64,000 bases of DNA from Lentihominibacter butyricus (GCF_025567305.1 NZ_JAOQJP010000011.1:62001-126000), one strand, 5' to 3'. Counted from the first letter of the stretch, positions 1-9,088 are shown. Numbers and translations are program-made. Notes: generated by a model from the letters alone, not told the origin.

Positions 1-1
1 G

Positions 2-526
2 CTGTACCTCTTTAAGATAGAGGAGAGGAAGCTCGAGGATGCGATGGCGACGATCACCGGCATATTTTATGTCGTGTTCTTTTCGTTCCATGTGACGCTA
101 GTCGACAGGACTGACTACAGCCTCATGGTATGGCTGATAGTCATCACGGCATTCGGGACCGATATCATGGCGTATTTCAGCGGATACCTTCTCGGAAAAC
201 ACAAGCTGTGCCCGAAGATAAGCCCTAAAAAGACTATCGAGGGATCGATCGGCGGCATACTCGGAAGCGTTATACTGAGCGGACTGTTTGGCTGGTTCTT
301 CATGCCGGACGTGCTGGTGCACTGTCTGGTTATAGGTGTGCTCGGCGGCACAGTTTCACAGTTCGGAGACCTTACAGCGTCTATATTCAAGAGAAAGATG
401 GGTATCAAGGACTACGGCAATCTGATCCCGGGACACGGCGGCATACTCGACAGATTCGACAGCGTGCTGTTCACAGGTCCTATGGTTTATTACTACATAG
501 TGCTTGTGATGGGATACATGGCGTAA
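2..526 (+). CDS. cdsA: Phosphatidate cytidylyltransferase, C-terminal part
   Basis: Membrane enzyme making CDP-diacylglycerol from phosphatidate and CTP for phospholipid synthesis. The frame is open to the left edge, so the N-terminus lies outside the window; an internal ATG at 44 is not a likely start. The family signature is present near the C-terminus: SIFKRKMGIKDYG followed by PGHGGILDRFDS, with the catalytic Asp and Lys residues. Several hydrophobic segments precede and follow it. It is the first gene seen of the cdsA-dxr-rseP-ispG-polC run, with 49 bp to dxr. Confidence 0.95.
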   Translation: MYLFKIEERKLEDAMATITGIFYVVFFSFHVTLVDRTDYSLMVWLIVITAFGTDIMAYFSGYLLGKHKLCPKISPKKTIEGSIGGILGSVILSGLFGWFFMPDVLVHCLVIGVLGGTVSQFGDLTASIFKRKMGIKDYGNLIPGHGGILDRFDSVLFTGPMVYYYIVLVMGYMA

Positions 527-575
527 AACAGCGCCTGCCCGGTATTGATGTGTTTATTGCAGAGGCGGACTTTTT

Positions 576-1724
576 ATGAAAAGGATTTCGATTTTGGGCA
601 GTACGGGTTCGATAGGGACCCAGTGCCTTGATGTTATATCAGGAAACAGAGACAGATTTTCTGTAGCGGCGCTTTCGTGCTCGAAGAGCATAGAGCTGCT
701 GTGCAGGCAGATAGAGGAGCTTTCTCCGGCTGCCGTATGCGTGGCCGAGGAGGCGGATGCGGCTGAGCTTTCGAAAAAGTACAGCGGCATCGAGTTTTTC
801 CACGGGGACGAGGGACTCAGGGCGATCGCAGCGATGGAGGACTGTGATATGGTCGTCAATTCCCTTATGGGGATGCGGGGACTGGAGCCTACGATGGCTG
901 CGATAGAAGCCGGAAAGGACATAGCATTTGCCAACAAGGAAACGCTTGTGGTAGGCGGTCAGCTCGTGATGGATGCTGTAAAGCGCAGAGGAGTGAAGCT
1001 GCTGCCGGTGGACAGCGAGCACAGTGCGGTTTTTCAGTGTATCCAGGGGAGCGCAGGCAATGAGATCAGAAGACTGATATTAACAGCGTCAGGAGGTCCG
1101 TTCAGAGGATACAGTGCGGAACAGCTAAAAAGCGTGACGCTGGAGCAGGCTCTGGCGCATCCGAACTGGTCCATGGGAAAGAAGATAACGGTGGATTCGG
1201 CCACGATGATGAACAAAGGCCTTGAGGTGATCGAGGCAAAGTGGCTGTTCGATATACCTGCAGAAAAGATACAGATCGTCGTGCACCCGCAGAGCATACT
1301 GCATTCTGCTGTCGAATACTGCGACGGCAGCGTGATAGGGCAGATGGGACTGCCGGACATGAGAGTGCCTATCGCGTACGCGCTCTCATATCCTGAGCGC
1401 ATGGAAATGACGTCATCGATGAAGAGTCTTGATTTCTTTTCGCTCAAAGACGGCATGACATTCTATCCTGCAGACGCGGAGGTCTTCAGGACGATAGGGC
1501 TTGCATACGAGGCATGCAGGATCGGCGGAAGCTATCCTGTAGCGCTGAACGGTGCGAACGAGGTGCTCGTCGACATGTTCCTGAAAGGAAAGATAAGATT
1601 CACGGATATCCAGGATACGCTCGTGAAAGTGATGGAGGAGCACAGACCGGTGCAGGATCTCGATATAGAAGGGATACTGGAGGAAGACTCAAGAATAAGA
1701 GAGAAAATGAGGAATATGTTTTAG
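576..1724 (+). CDS. dxr: 1-deoxy-D-xylulose-5-phosphate reductoisomerase
   Basis: Second step of the MEP isoprenoid pathway: NADPH-dependent conversion of DXP to MEP in the cytosol. The 382-aa length is usual. The NADPH-binding GSTGSIG loop is at residues 8-14, the metal-binding PVDSEHSA near 143-150, the phosphate-binding ASGGPFR near 169, and the HPNWSMGKK...DSATMMNKGLE stretch near 193-216. It sits 14 bp before rseP and shares the transcription unit with ispG, another MEP gene. Confidence 0.97.
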   Translation: MKRISILGSTGSIGTQCLDVISGNRDRFSVAALSCSKSIELLCRQIEELSPAAVCVAEEADAAELSKKYSGIEFFHGDEGLRAIAAMEDCDMVVNSLMGMRGLEPTMAAIEAGKDIAFANKETLVVGGQLVMDAVKRRGVKLLPVDSEHSAVFQCIQGSAGNEIRRLILTASGGPFRGYSAEQLKSVTLEQALAHPNWSMGKKITVDSATMMNKGLEVIEAKWLFDIPAEKIQIVVHPQSILHSAVEYCDGSVIGQMGLPDMRVPIAYALSYPERMEMTSSMKSLDFFSLKDGMTFYPADAEVFRTIGLAYEACRIGGSYPVALNGANEVLVDMFLKGKIRFTDIQDTLVKVMEEHRPVQDLDIEGILEEDSRIREKMRNMF

Positions 1725-1738
1725 CAGGAGGATGATTT

Positions 1739-2752
1739 ATGACTGTGATATATGCGATTCTGATTTTCTGCGTTCTCATATTTGTCCATGAGTTCGGGCA
1801 TTTTGCTGCTGCAAAGGCCTGCGGGATCAAGGTAAACGAGTTCGCGATAGGAATGGGGCCTGCGTTTTTCAAGAAACAGAAAGGCGAGACTCAGTATTCG
1901 CTGAGGATATTCCCGATCGGCGGATTCTGCGCGATGGAAGGTGAGGACGAGGATTCAGAGGACGAGAGAGCCTTTAACAATAAACCGGCATGGCAGAGAG
2001 CCATCGTGCTTGCGGCAGGGGCATTCATGAACCTGGTCACTGCGGTAGTGCTGATGATCATAATAGCATGCTGGTCGGGACAGGCGACAACGGTGATCGA
2101 TCAGGTACTCGATGATTCGCCGGCATATGAGGCCGGGATACAGGCAGGAGATGAGATAACAGCTGTTGACGGAAAGAAAACAGACAGCTGGAACGATATA
2201 CTGACAGCGATCGGCGGCAAGAAAGACGAAGCGGTCGAGATAACACTGCTTAGAGACGGCAGTGAGCTTTCGATCACCGCGGCAGCCGAATATGATGAGG
2301 AATCAGGAAGAGCGAAGATCGGGATAAAGCCGGAGATAAGACACAATGTCATAGCCGGGTTCGGCACCGGGGTGAAAAACACCGGACGGATGACGGTTAT
2401 GATGTATGACACGATCAGACAGCTGATAACAGGCGACGTGTCAGTCAAGGAACTCAGCGGACCTGTAGGTATAGTGTACGCGGTGAACGATACGGCGAAG
2501 GCCGGAGTCATTTATGTCGTATATCTGTCAGCGCTGCTCAGCCTGAACCTTGCGATAATGAACATGCTGCCGCTGCCGGCGCTTGACGGCGGACGTCTGC
2601 TGTTCCTGCTGATACGCAAGATCACAGGAAAGCGTGTTACAGATGAAATGGAAGGAAGGATACATTTCATCGGCATCGTGCTGCTGATGCTCCTGATGGT
2701 CTTCGTGACGTGGAACGACATAGTGAAATTCATAGTTCCGCTGTTTTCGTAG
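1739..2752 (+). CDS. rseP: Site-2 intramembrane zinc protease RseP
   Basis: Membrane metalloprotease that cleaves transmembrane substrates such as anti-sigma factors. The zinc motif HEFGH is at residues 17-21 in the first membrane helix. A single PDZ domain lies near 105-190. The second motif NMLPLPALDGGR near 275-286 carries the third metal ligand. A strong AGGAGG ribosome site precedes the ATG. The length of 337 aa fits the single-PDZ Firmicutes type. Confidence 0.95.
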   Translation: MTVIYAILIFCVLIFVHEFGHFAAAKACGIKVNEFAIGMGPAFFKKQKGETQYSLRIFPIGGFCAMEGEDEDSEDERAFNNKPAWQRAIVLAAGAFMNLVTAVVLMIIIACWSGQATTVIDQVLDDSPAYEAGIQAGDEITAVDGKKTDSWNDILTAIGGKKDEAVEITLLRDGSELSITAAAEYDEESGRAKIGIKPEIRHNVIAGFGTGVKNTGRMTVMMYDTIRQLITGDVSVKELSGPVGIVYAVNDTAKAGVIYVVYLSALLSLNLAIMNMLPLPALDGGRLLFLLIRKITGKRVTDEMEGRIHFIGIVLLMLLMVFVTWNDIVKFIVPLFS

Positions 2753-2875
2753 TGTCGGCAGTGCAGGTAAAACCATCACCGGCGGCGTGTGGAAGCAGCA
2801 GATGGTGCTGAAGTGATGACCCGGTCGATCACCCGGTCACGATCCGGCAGGATCGGTTTATAAGGAAGGTGCAGC

Positions 2876-3949
2876 ATGAAAAAGAGTGTATTTTGCGGCG
2901 GTGTCAGGATCGGAGGAGGAAGTCCGGTCTCGATACAGTCGATGACGAATACGTCGACATCTGATGTCGATGCAAGTGTAGATCAGATAAAGCGGCTCGA
3001 GGATGCCGGCTGCGAGATAGTGAGACTTGCTGTCCCGGACGAGGATGCAGCTGACGCTTTTGCCGAGATCAGGCGCAAAGCGCAGGTGCCTCTCGTTGCC
3101 GACATACATTTTGACTACAGGCTCGCGCTCAGAGCGATAGATGCGGGCGCTGACAAGATCAGGATCAACCCCGGCAATATCGGATCTGAAGAAAACGTGA
3201 GACAGGTAGTGGAAAAGGCGAAGAAAGCCGGGATACCGATAAGAGTGGGAGTGAATTCCGGTTCACTGGAAAAAGATATACTCGAGCATTACGGCAGAGT
3301 CACAGCAGAGGGACTTGCCGAAAGCGCGCTCAGAAACGTGGCGCTGCTGGAAAAATACGATTTCGACGATATCGTGATATCTCTTAAATCTTCTGACGTG
3401 AAGATGAATTTCGACGCGTACAGGATCGTCGATGAAAGATCGCCATATCCTTTGCATATCGGAGTCACAGAAGCCGGCACTGTCGGAAGAGGTAAAGTAA
3501 AGTCAGCTGCAGGAATAGGTGCGCTGCTGCTTTGCGGGATAGGAGACACGATGCGCGTGTCGCTGACTGCCGATCCGGTCGAAGAAGTGATCTTTGCAAA
3601 AGAGCTGCTGGCGGCGACCGGCATAAGAAAGGACCGCATAGAGATAGTTTCGTGTCCGACATGCGGGCGTACCGAAGTAGATCTTCAGGTCATAGCCGGA
3701 GAGATAGAGAGACGTGTGGAGCTGCTCCAGGACAGAGGCGTCAGGGATCTCAAGATCGCAGTGATGGGCTGTGCGGTGAACGGACCGGGAGAAGCTAAAG
3801 GTGCGGATATAGGCGTCGCATGTGGAAAAGGCAAGGGCGTGATCTTTGCAGGCGGCAGCATACTGAAGACAGTCAGCGAAGAAGAGATAGCGGACGAGAT
3901 AATAAAACTGGCGGAGGAATATGAAAAAAATACTGGAAGAATCGATTGA
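2876..3949 (+). CDS. ispG: 4-hydroxy-3-methylbut-2-en-1-yl diphosphate synthase
   Basis: Penultimate MEP-pathway enzyme, a [4Fe-4S] reductase converting MEcPP to HMBPP. The start MKKSVFCGGVRIGG and the TIM-barrel motif SIQSMTNT are typical. Cluster cysteines occur in SCPTCGR (about 259-265) and GCAVNGPGEA (about 299-308). The 3' end overlaps the polC start by 29 bp, which suggests translational coupling. The 123-bp gap after rseP shows no obvious promoter or terminator. Confidence 0.96.
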   Translation: MKKSVFCGGVRIGGGSPVSIQSMTNTSTSDVDASVDQIKRLEDAGCEIVRLAVPDEDAADAFAEIRRKAQVPLVADIHFDYRLALRAIDAGADKIRINPGNIGSEENVRQVVEKAKKAGIPIRVGVNSGSLEKDILEHYGRVTAEGLAESALRNVALLEKYDFDDIVISLKSSDVKMNFDAYRIVDERSPYPLHIGVTEAGTVGRGKVKSAAGIGALLLCGIGDTMRVSLTADPVEEVIFAKELLAATGIRKDRIEIVSCPTCGRTEVDLQVIAGEIERRVELLQDRGVRDLKIAVMGCAVNGPGEAKGADIGVACGKGKGVIFAGGSILKTVSEEEIADEIIKLAEEYEKNTGRID

Positions 3950-6900
3950 CTTTTCCAAGATAGGAAACTATAAAAAAGAAGATATAAGGTTTGAGATGAA
4001 AAAAGCTGTGATCTCCAGCGAAACAGGAAGGCTGTCGCTGGAATCGGAGCTTAATTTTGTGCTACCGTACGAATCGGTCGACAGGTTCAGGCGGTCGCTG
4101 CAGGGCAGGATGCCGGACATAAAAGGCATAGATCTCAGTATTTCATATAAGGATCTGATACAGAAGCCTGAGGAGGCGATCGGTCCGTACATAGGGCACA
4201 TGATAGCTCTCGTAAACGGCAGATATGCGCATGTCACCAAGACGATATACACGGACAGGTGGGAGCTCGAGGATGACAGGCTCACAGTGTATGCACTGGG
4301 TCAGATGTCTGTAGATGTGCTCAACAAGGAAGTGGCAGACAAATTCCGCAGGCTGCTGAAAAGAGACCTCGATATGGATCTGGAGGTCAGGTTCGAGAAC
4401 AATACGCAGGAATACAAGTCTGTCGGCAGGAAGATGGAGGAAAAGGAACGCACCGTCTACGAGGAGCACAAGGAGATCGCGGCGGCCAGGAAGAGCAGCA
4501 GACCGGAAAAACCTGCGGCGTCTTCCGGAGACGGAGGCTTTGGCGGCGGTTTTCCTGCAAATGGCGCGGCAGGCAATGGCGGCAAGCCGTTCAGAGGCAG
4601 GAGGCGCAATGTCTATGTGCCTGTGAAGGGCAACCTGATAATGGGTGAGCCGGTTGCCGACAGAGCTATACCGATAGGAGAAGTGACTTCAGAGAGCGGC
4701 AATGTCGTGATAGAGGGAGAGCTGTTCAACAAGGACTGCAGGACGACCAAGAATGACAGCAAGCTCGCCAGCCTTTTCGTCACGGACAAGCGCACGAGCA
4801 TATGCGTCAAGGCGTTCGTGCTCAACGAGAAGTGGGATGATATAGAGAAGCATCTCAAGGACGGCGACGGAGTCCGCATACAGGGAATGGCCCAGTGGGA
4901 CAGATTCGACAACTGCGTGACTATCATGGCCGACAGCATAGAAAAGGTTGCGAAGAAGCAGCGAAAGGACACTTATCCTGAGAAACGCGTAGAGCTGCAT
5001 GCGCATACGAAGATGAGCGCGATGGACGGTCTCAACGAGGTCGCGGATCTCGTAAAGACTGCAGCCGCGTGGGGGCAGCCGGCAGTTGCGATCACCGACC
5101 ATGGTGTGGTGCAGAGCTTCCCTGACGCCGCCAAGACGGCGAAGAAGCTCGCCGGCGACAAGGAAAATCCTGTGAACATCAAGATAATATACGGTATGGA
5201 AGGATATGTGTTCGACGATGCCGACTGTCACAATGAAGACGGCACGATAGAGTACAAGAAAAAAACGACGAACCACATAATCCTGATCGCGAGGACACAG
5301 GAGGGCCTGAAGAATATCTACAAGCTCGTTTCGTACTCGCACCTGCAGTATTTTTACAAGAGGCCGAGACTGCCGAAATCCGTGATCGAGCAGCACAGAG
5401 AGGGGCTGATAATCGGCTCGGCATGTGAAGCTGGAGAAGTGTATCGCGCGGTCACAGCAGGAAAGAGCCAGGAAGAGCTCGAAAAGGTCGCGTCGTTTTA
5501 CGACTACCTGGAGATACAGCCGCTCATCAACAACCAGTTCATGATAGATCAGGGAATGGTCAAAGGTCAGGAGGAGCTGCGTGAACACAACAGGACGATA
5601 GTCGCACTGGCAGATAAGATGGGAAAGCCGGTCGTTGCGACCACTGATGCTCACTACAAGGAGCCTGAGGCAGCGATATACAGGAATATCCTGATGGCGG
5701 GCATGGGCTTCAAGGACGCCGAAAACGGGCAGGGCCTTTATCTGAGGACCACCGATGAGATGATGGAGGAATTCAGCTATCTGGGCGAAGAGACCGCCAG
5801 GAGAGTAGTGATAGAGAACACGAACAAGATCGCGGATATGGTGGACGACGGCATCATGCCGGTGCCCAAGGGCAAGTTCCCGCCGAAGATCGACGGCGCT
5901 GAGGAGACTCTCAGGCAGACCTGCATGGAAAAGGCGCACAGCATCTATGGTGACCCGCTGCCGCCGGAGATCGGACAGAGACTCGAAAAGGAGCTTTCGT
6001 CGATCATTGACAACGGATACGCGGTCATGTACGTGTCAGCACAGATGCTGGTGAACAAGTCGATGCAGGACGGATATCTGGTCGGGTCACGAGGTTCGGT
6101 AGGGTCCTCGTTTGCGGCCACGATGGCGGGCATCACAGAGGTAAATCCGCTGGAGCCGCATTATATCTGTCCTAACTGCAAGAAGCTGATATGGGGAGAT
6201 ATGCAGCAGTACGACTGCGGTATAGACATGCCGGAGATGGACTGCCCGGACTGCGGCACGCCGATGAACAGAGACGGCTATACGATACCGTTCGCGACGT
6301 TCCTGGGATTCGACGGAGACAAGGAGCCTGATATCGACCTGAACTTTGCAGGGGAATACCAGGCGACTGCTCACAAGTACGTAGGTGAGATCTTCGGAGA
6401 AGAAAACGTGTTCAAGGCCGGTACCGTAGGTACTGTAAAGGACAAGACGGCATACGGATACGTGATGAAGTTTGCGGAGGAGTTCAATCGTCCGATAAAC
6501 AAGTTCGAGGCGGATCGTCTGACGAAGGGATGCACCGGAGTCAAGCGTACGACGGGACAGCATCCGGGAGGCATAATCATAGTGCCTGACGACCATGAGA
6601 TATATGAGTTCTGCCCTGTGCAGCACCCTGCGAATGACGTGAAGAGTGATATCATCACGACACATTTCGACTACCATAAGATAGATGAGAACCTGCTCAA
6701 GCTGGATATACTGGGGCACAACATACCGTCCATGATACGTCAGCTGCAGGATATGACAGGCATAGATCCGATGAAGGCCGATCTGACGGACAGAAAGGTA
6801 CTGTCGATATTCAACGGCATAGAGGCGCTGGATATCAAGGATCCGGACTACAAATTCACACATGGGAGCTACGCTATCCCTGAATTCGGCACGGGCTTCG

Positions 6901-7751
6901 TTCGCCAGATGCTCGACGATACGAAACCGGACAAGTTCGCGGATCTCGTGCGTATTTCGGGATTCTCGCACGGAACGGACGTATGGCTGAACAATGCGCA
7001 GGACTATATACGAAGCGGAACTGCTACGATGAGAGAAGTTATCTCGACCCGAGACGACATCATGAACTATCTGATACTCAAGGGCATCGAGAACAAGACT
7101 TCGTTCCAGATCATGGAGGACGTGCGTAAAAACAGGCCGCTCAAAGAGGAACAGCTCAAGGTCATGAAAGAGCACGGCGTTCCCGACTGGTACATAGATT
7201 CGTGCATAAAGATCCAGTACATGTTCCCGCGTGCTCATGCGGTGGCATATGTGATGATGTCGTTCCGAATGGCATGGTACAAGGTATACTACCCAGTGGA
7301 ATTCTATGCGACTTACTTTTCGAGTACGGTGGCGAATTTCGATACGGATACGATACTGAGAGGACCAAAGGCGTGCCTGGACAGGATCGACGCGATCGTC
7401 GCGATGGGCAACAACGCTTCTGCAAAGGAGCAGGATGACATACTGATCCTAGAGGTCGCATACGAGATGTACGCGAGAGGCTACGAGTTCGAACCGGCAA
7501 GACTGGGAATCTCGGACAGCCTGCATTTTCTGGCACATGATGGAAAGGTGCTGCTGCCGTTCGTTGCCATCGACGGAATGGGTGAGAACGCAGCGAAGAC
7601 TCTCGTAGAGGAGTACAACAGGAGGCCGTACGAGACAGTTGAGGAAGTCAGCGACAGAGGCAAGGTCAACAAGTCGGCCATCGACGCTCTGCGCCAGCAC
7701 GGCGTGCTTGACGGACTGCCGGAGACGGCGCAGATAAGTCTGTTCGGGTAG
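3921..7751 (+). CDS. polC: DNA polymerase III alpha subunit PolC, lacking the exonuclease domain
   Basis: Replicative polymerase of Gram-positive bacteria. Visible order: N-terminal domain, OB-fold (about 230-345), PHP domain beginning VELHAHT (about 357) with AITDHG, then the polymerase. The Cys4 zinc module is near 750-780 (CPNC...CPDC), catalytic PDIDLNFAGEYQ near 803, and a C-terminal clamp-binding QISLF. At about 430-447 PHP sequence passes straight from IIYGMEGYVFDDADC to HIILIARTQEG. Usual PolC has a 3'-5' exonuclease of roughly 160-190 aa there, starting with a DVETTG-type motif. At 1276 aa the protein is shorter than the usual 1430 or so by about that amount. Confidence 0.95.
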   Translation: MKKILEESIDFSKIGNYKKEDIRFEMKKAVISSETGRLSLESELNFVLPYESVDRFRRSLQGRMPDIKGIDLSISYKDLIQKPEEAIGPYIGHMIALVNGRYAHVTKTIYTDRWELEDDRLTVYALGQMSVDVLNKEVADKFRRLLKRDLDMDLEVRFENNTQEYKSVGRKMEEKERTVYEEHKEIAAARKSSRPEKPAASSGDGGFGGGFPANGAAGNGGKPFRGRRRNVYVPVKGNLIMGEPVADRAIPIGEVTSESGNVVIEGELFNKDCRTTKNDSKLASLFVTDKRTSICVKAFVLNEKWDDIEKHLKDGDGVRIQGMAQWDRFDNCVTIMADSIEKVAKKQRKDTYPEKRVELHAHTKMSAMDGLNEVADLVKTAAAWGQPAVAITDHGVVQSFPDAAKTAKKLAGDKENPVNIKIIYGMEGYVFDDADCHNEDGTIEYKKKTTNHIILIARTQEGLKNIYKLVSYSHLQYFYKRPRLPKSVIEQHREGLIIGSACEAGEVYRAVTAGKSQEELEKVASFYDYLEIQPLINNQFMIDQGMVKGQEELREHNRTIVALADKMGKPVVATTDAHYKEPEAAIYRNILMAGMGFKDAENGQGLYLRTTDEMMEEFSYLGEETARRVVIENTNKIADMVDDGIMPVPKGKFPPKIDGAEETLRQTCMEKAHSIYGDPLPPEIGQRLEKELSSIIDNGYAVMYVSAQMLVNKSMQDGYLVGSRGSVGSSFAATMAGITEVNPLEPHYICPNCKKLIWGDMQQYDCGIDMPEMDCPDCGTPMNRDGYTIPFATFLGFDGDKEPDIDLNFAGEYQATAHKYVGEIFGEENVFKAGTVGTVKDKTAYGYVMKFAEEFNRPINKFEADRLTKGCTGVKRTTGQHPGGIIIVPDDHEIYEFCPVQHPANDVKSDIITTHFDYHKIDENLLKLDILGHNIPSMIRQLQDMTGIDPMKADLTDRKVLSIFNGIEALDIKDPDYKFTHGSYAIPEFGTGFVRQMLDDTKPDKFADLVRISGFSHGTDVWLNNAQDYIRSGTATMREVISTRDDIMNYLILKGIENKTSFQIMEDVRKNRPLKEEQLKVMKEHGVPDWYIDSCIKIQYMFPRAHAVAYVMMSFRMAWYKVYYPVEFYATYFSSTVANFDTDTILRGPKACLDRIDAIVAMGNNASAKEQDDILILEVAYEMYARGYEFEPARLGISDSLHFLAHDGKVLLPFVAIDGMGENAAKTLVEEYNRRPYETVEEVSDRGKVNKSAIDALRQHGVLDGLPETAQISLFG

Positions 7752-7778
7752 GCATTGCAGAGCTTCAGCCATACATAA

Positions 7779-7822
7779 AAAACTGCTGTACCGGATCGTG
7801 AGAGATCAGGCACAGCAGTTTT
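7779..7822. terminator. Bidirectional intrinsic terminator
   Basis: An 11-bp perfect stem AAAACTGCTGT / ACAGCAGTTTT with A/T tracts on both sides lies between the convergent polC and HxlR genes. It can end both transcripts. Confidence 0.85.
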
Positions 7823-7824
7823 GT

Positions 7825-8175
7825 CTATACACTGCATCCGTATGAGAGATTGTTTTCTTTGATGTATTCCTTGCCCCAGTCGCACATGGCATTGAGCACT
7901 GGGAACAGACTCTTTCCGAACTCTGTGAGAGTATATTCTGTCCTCGGCGGGACTTCCGGGTAGATCTTTTTATTTATCAGTCCGTCACTTTCCAGTTCCT
8001 TGAGCTGCTGTGAAAGGACTTTGTCGGTGGCATTCGGCGCCAGCCTGTGGATCTCGCTGTAGCGCATAGGGCCGTATATGAGATTCCAGAGTATCACCGG
8101 TTTGTATTTTCCGCCCATGAGTTTTACTGTAGCTTCGACCGGGCAGATAAATGTAACTTGGCAATCTTCTTTCAT
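7825..8175 (-). CDS. HxlR-family winged-helix transcriptional regulator
   Basis: A DNA-binding regulator of 116 aa. The family core is clear: CPVEATVKLMGGKYK, LWNLIYGPMRYSEIHRL, the recognition helix DKVLSQQLKELESDGLI, and the wing PPRTEYTLTEFGKSL. Start chosen at 8175, where an AAAGGAAAGGAA ribosome site precedes ATG. A longer in-frame start at 8211 would fall inside the direct-repeat operator and has no ribosome site. The Cys in the N-terminal CP motif is the position used for redox or electrophile sensing in HypR/YodB-type members. A truncated nitroreductase lies upstream on the same strand. Confidence 0.9.
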   Translation of the reverse strand: MKEDCQVTFICPVEATVKLMGGKYKPVILWNLIYGPMRYSEIHRLAPNATDKVLSQQLKELESDGLINKKIYPEVPPRTEYTLTEFGKSLFPVLNAMCDWGKEYIKENNLSYGCSV

Positions 8176-8193
8176 TAGTTCGTTCCTTTCCTT

Positions 8194-8227
8194 TTGGTTA
8201 GTACCTGTCATATTGGTTAGTATCTGT
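8194..8227 (-). promoter_or_regulatory. Tandem direct-repeat operator upstream of hxlR gene
   Basis: Two copies of TTGGTTAGTAYCTGT at 8194-8208 and 8213-8227, one mismatch apart and 19 bp start to start. They lie just upstream of the regulator's start codon. The spacing near two helical turns suggests autoregulation by the HxlR protein (inference). Confidence 0.6.
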
Positions 8228-8442
8228 TTAAAAAGTGCGTTCTTGTTTGAAGCTTTTATTATAGTATAATTATGTTAAGGTCAAATTTCAAGTGGTTAAA
8301 CAAACCGCACTTATAAATTACAGCTTATGATAAGAACAGAGAAAGGAGTGGTCAGGGTTAGATGCAAAGCGCAGACGGTCAGAGACCGGCACTTTTGCAT
8401 AACGTTATGGCAGCGGCATCGATATGAGTGTCGCGAATATCA

Positions 8443-8490
8443 AAATAGCCTTTTATGGTATTTGTGGATTTACCATAGAAGGCTATATTT
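8443..8490. terminator. Hairpin with T-run in the decayed intergenic region
   Basis: Near-perfect stem AAATAGCCTTTTATGGTA / TACCATAGAAGGCTATATTT with a 10-nt loop and a trailing TTTTTGTCTT. It may be an orphan terminator or a remnant. The rest of 8228-8540 shows no gene I can support. Confidence 0.45.
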
Positions 8491-8540
8491 TTGTCTTACT
8501 TTCTGTATCGTATCGCTGATCGTCGAATGATCGAGCACAG

Positions 8541-8708
8541 TTATATATGATAGATATAGTCGCTTTTTCGCGGCGACTGCTTTCCCATTCCTGAAGCGGC
8601 GTATGTGCCTGCCTCGCATATCCTGTCTATGATTTCCTGTGGTATCATGTCAGGCTTGTAGCTTCTGACGCTGCGTCTGGTTTCTATTGATTTTATTATT
8701 TCGTTCAT
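8541..8708 (-). pseudogene. Nitroreductase, N-terminal fragment
   Basis: About 46 residues match the start of FMN-dependent nitroreductases: MNEIIKSIETRRSVRSYKP, then AGTYAASGMGKQSP, where RRSVR contacts flavin phosphate. After GMGKQSP the sequence changes to unrelated residues and stops at 55 aa; family members are about 170-200 aa. The flavin and dimer regions are missing, so it cannot be functional alone. HxlR-type regulators often control such enzymes, so the neighbouring regulator has probably lost its target. Confidence 0.65.
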
Positions 8709-8861
8709 AGTATCGCCTTCTTTCTGAAATATTCTGCTGATATTATAGTCCCTTGAATGCAAAAGTACAAGCAGATGGCAACGCAATCATACTATATTGT
8801 CAGCTGGAGCGTGTTAAACTCCTGTTTACATAAATTTAACATAGCTTTTACTGCTTTCGGA

Positions 8862-8890
8862 TTGACTAGGTCAGGCCCTTTTGTTATACT
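8862..8890 (+). promoter_or_regulatory. Sigma-A promoter of the leader/CNNM transcript
   Basis: TTGACT at 8862-8867, 17-bp spacer, TATACT at 8885-8890. Predicted start near 8897, upstream of the leader ORF. Confidence 0.65.
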
Positions 8891-8927
8891 TCGCAATAAT
8901 ACCATTTGAGAGGAGGGGAAATTTAAC

Positions 8928-9020
8928 ATGGATGAAAGCGATAGTGATTCTGAAGCGAACCGATTCAATAGGATTTTAATTCATATATCGCAAGGCATGG
9001 ACTATGTATTCAGAATATAG
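8928..9020 (+). CDS. Candidate 30-aa leader peptide with acidic N-terminus
   Basis: A short ORF with a strong AGGAGGGG site 9 nt before the ATG. It encodes a 30-aa peptide starting MDESDSDSEANRF and ending GMDYVFRI. Its UAG stop lies in the 3' arm of a terminator-like hairpin. The order promoter, short ORF, hairpin, main gene is that of translation-coupled attenuation. Acidic N-terminal runs are known to destabilise translating ribosomes at low Mg2+ (MgtL-type control); applying this here is inference. Confidence 0.55.
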   Translation: MDESDSDSEANRFNRILIHISQGMDYVFRI

Positions 9021-9031
9021 GCCATGTTTTT
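8992..9031 (+). terminator. Attenuator hairpin overlapping the leader stop codon
   Basis: Stem CATGGACTAT (8996-9005) with ATAGGCCATG (9017-9026), one mismatch, extended by AAGG/TTTT, followed by five T. A ribosome at the leader stop (9018-9020) would occupy the 3' arm and prevent folding, permitting read-through into the CNNM gene. Confidence 0.6.
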
Positions 9032-9088
9032 GGTTGCTTTTAAGCAAGTGTGATATTTAGTTGATTTTATTGTAGAAAGGTTTTATTT

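Noticed and set aside
4689..7238. Long leftward open frames of 416 and 383 codons within polC
   Set aside because: They lie fully antisense to clear PolC domains, have no ribosome sites, and arise from the codon bias of the real gene.
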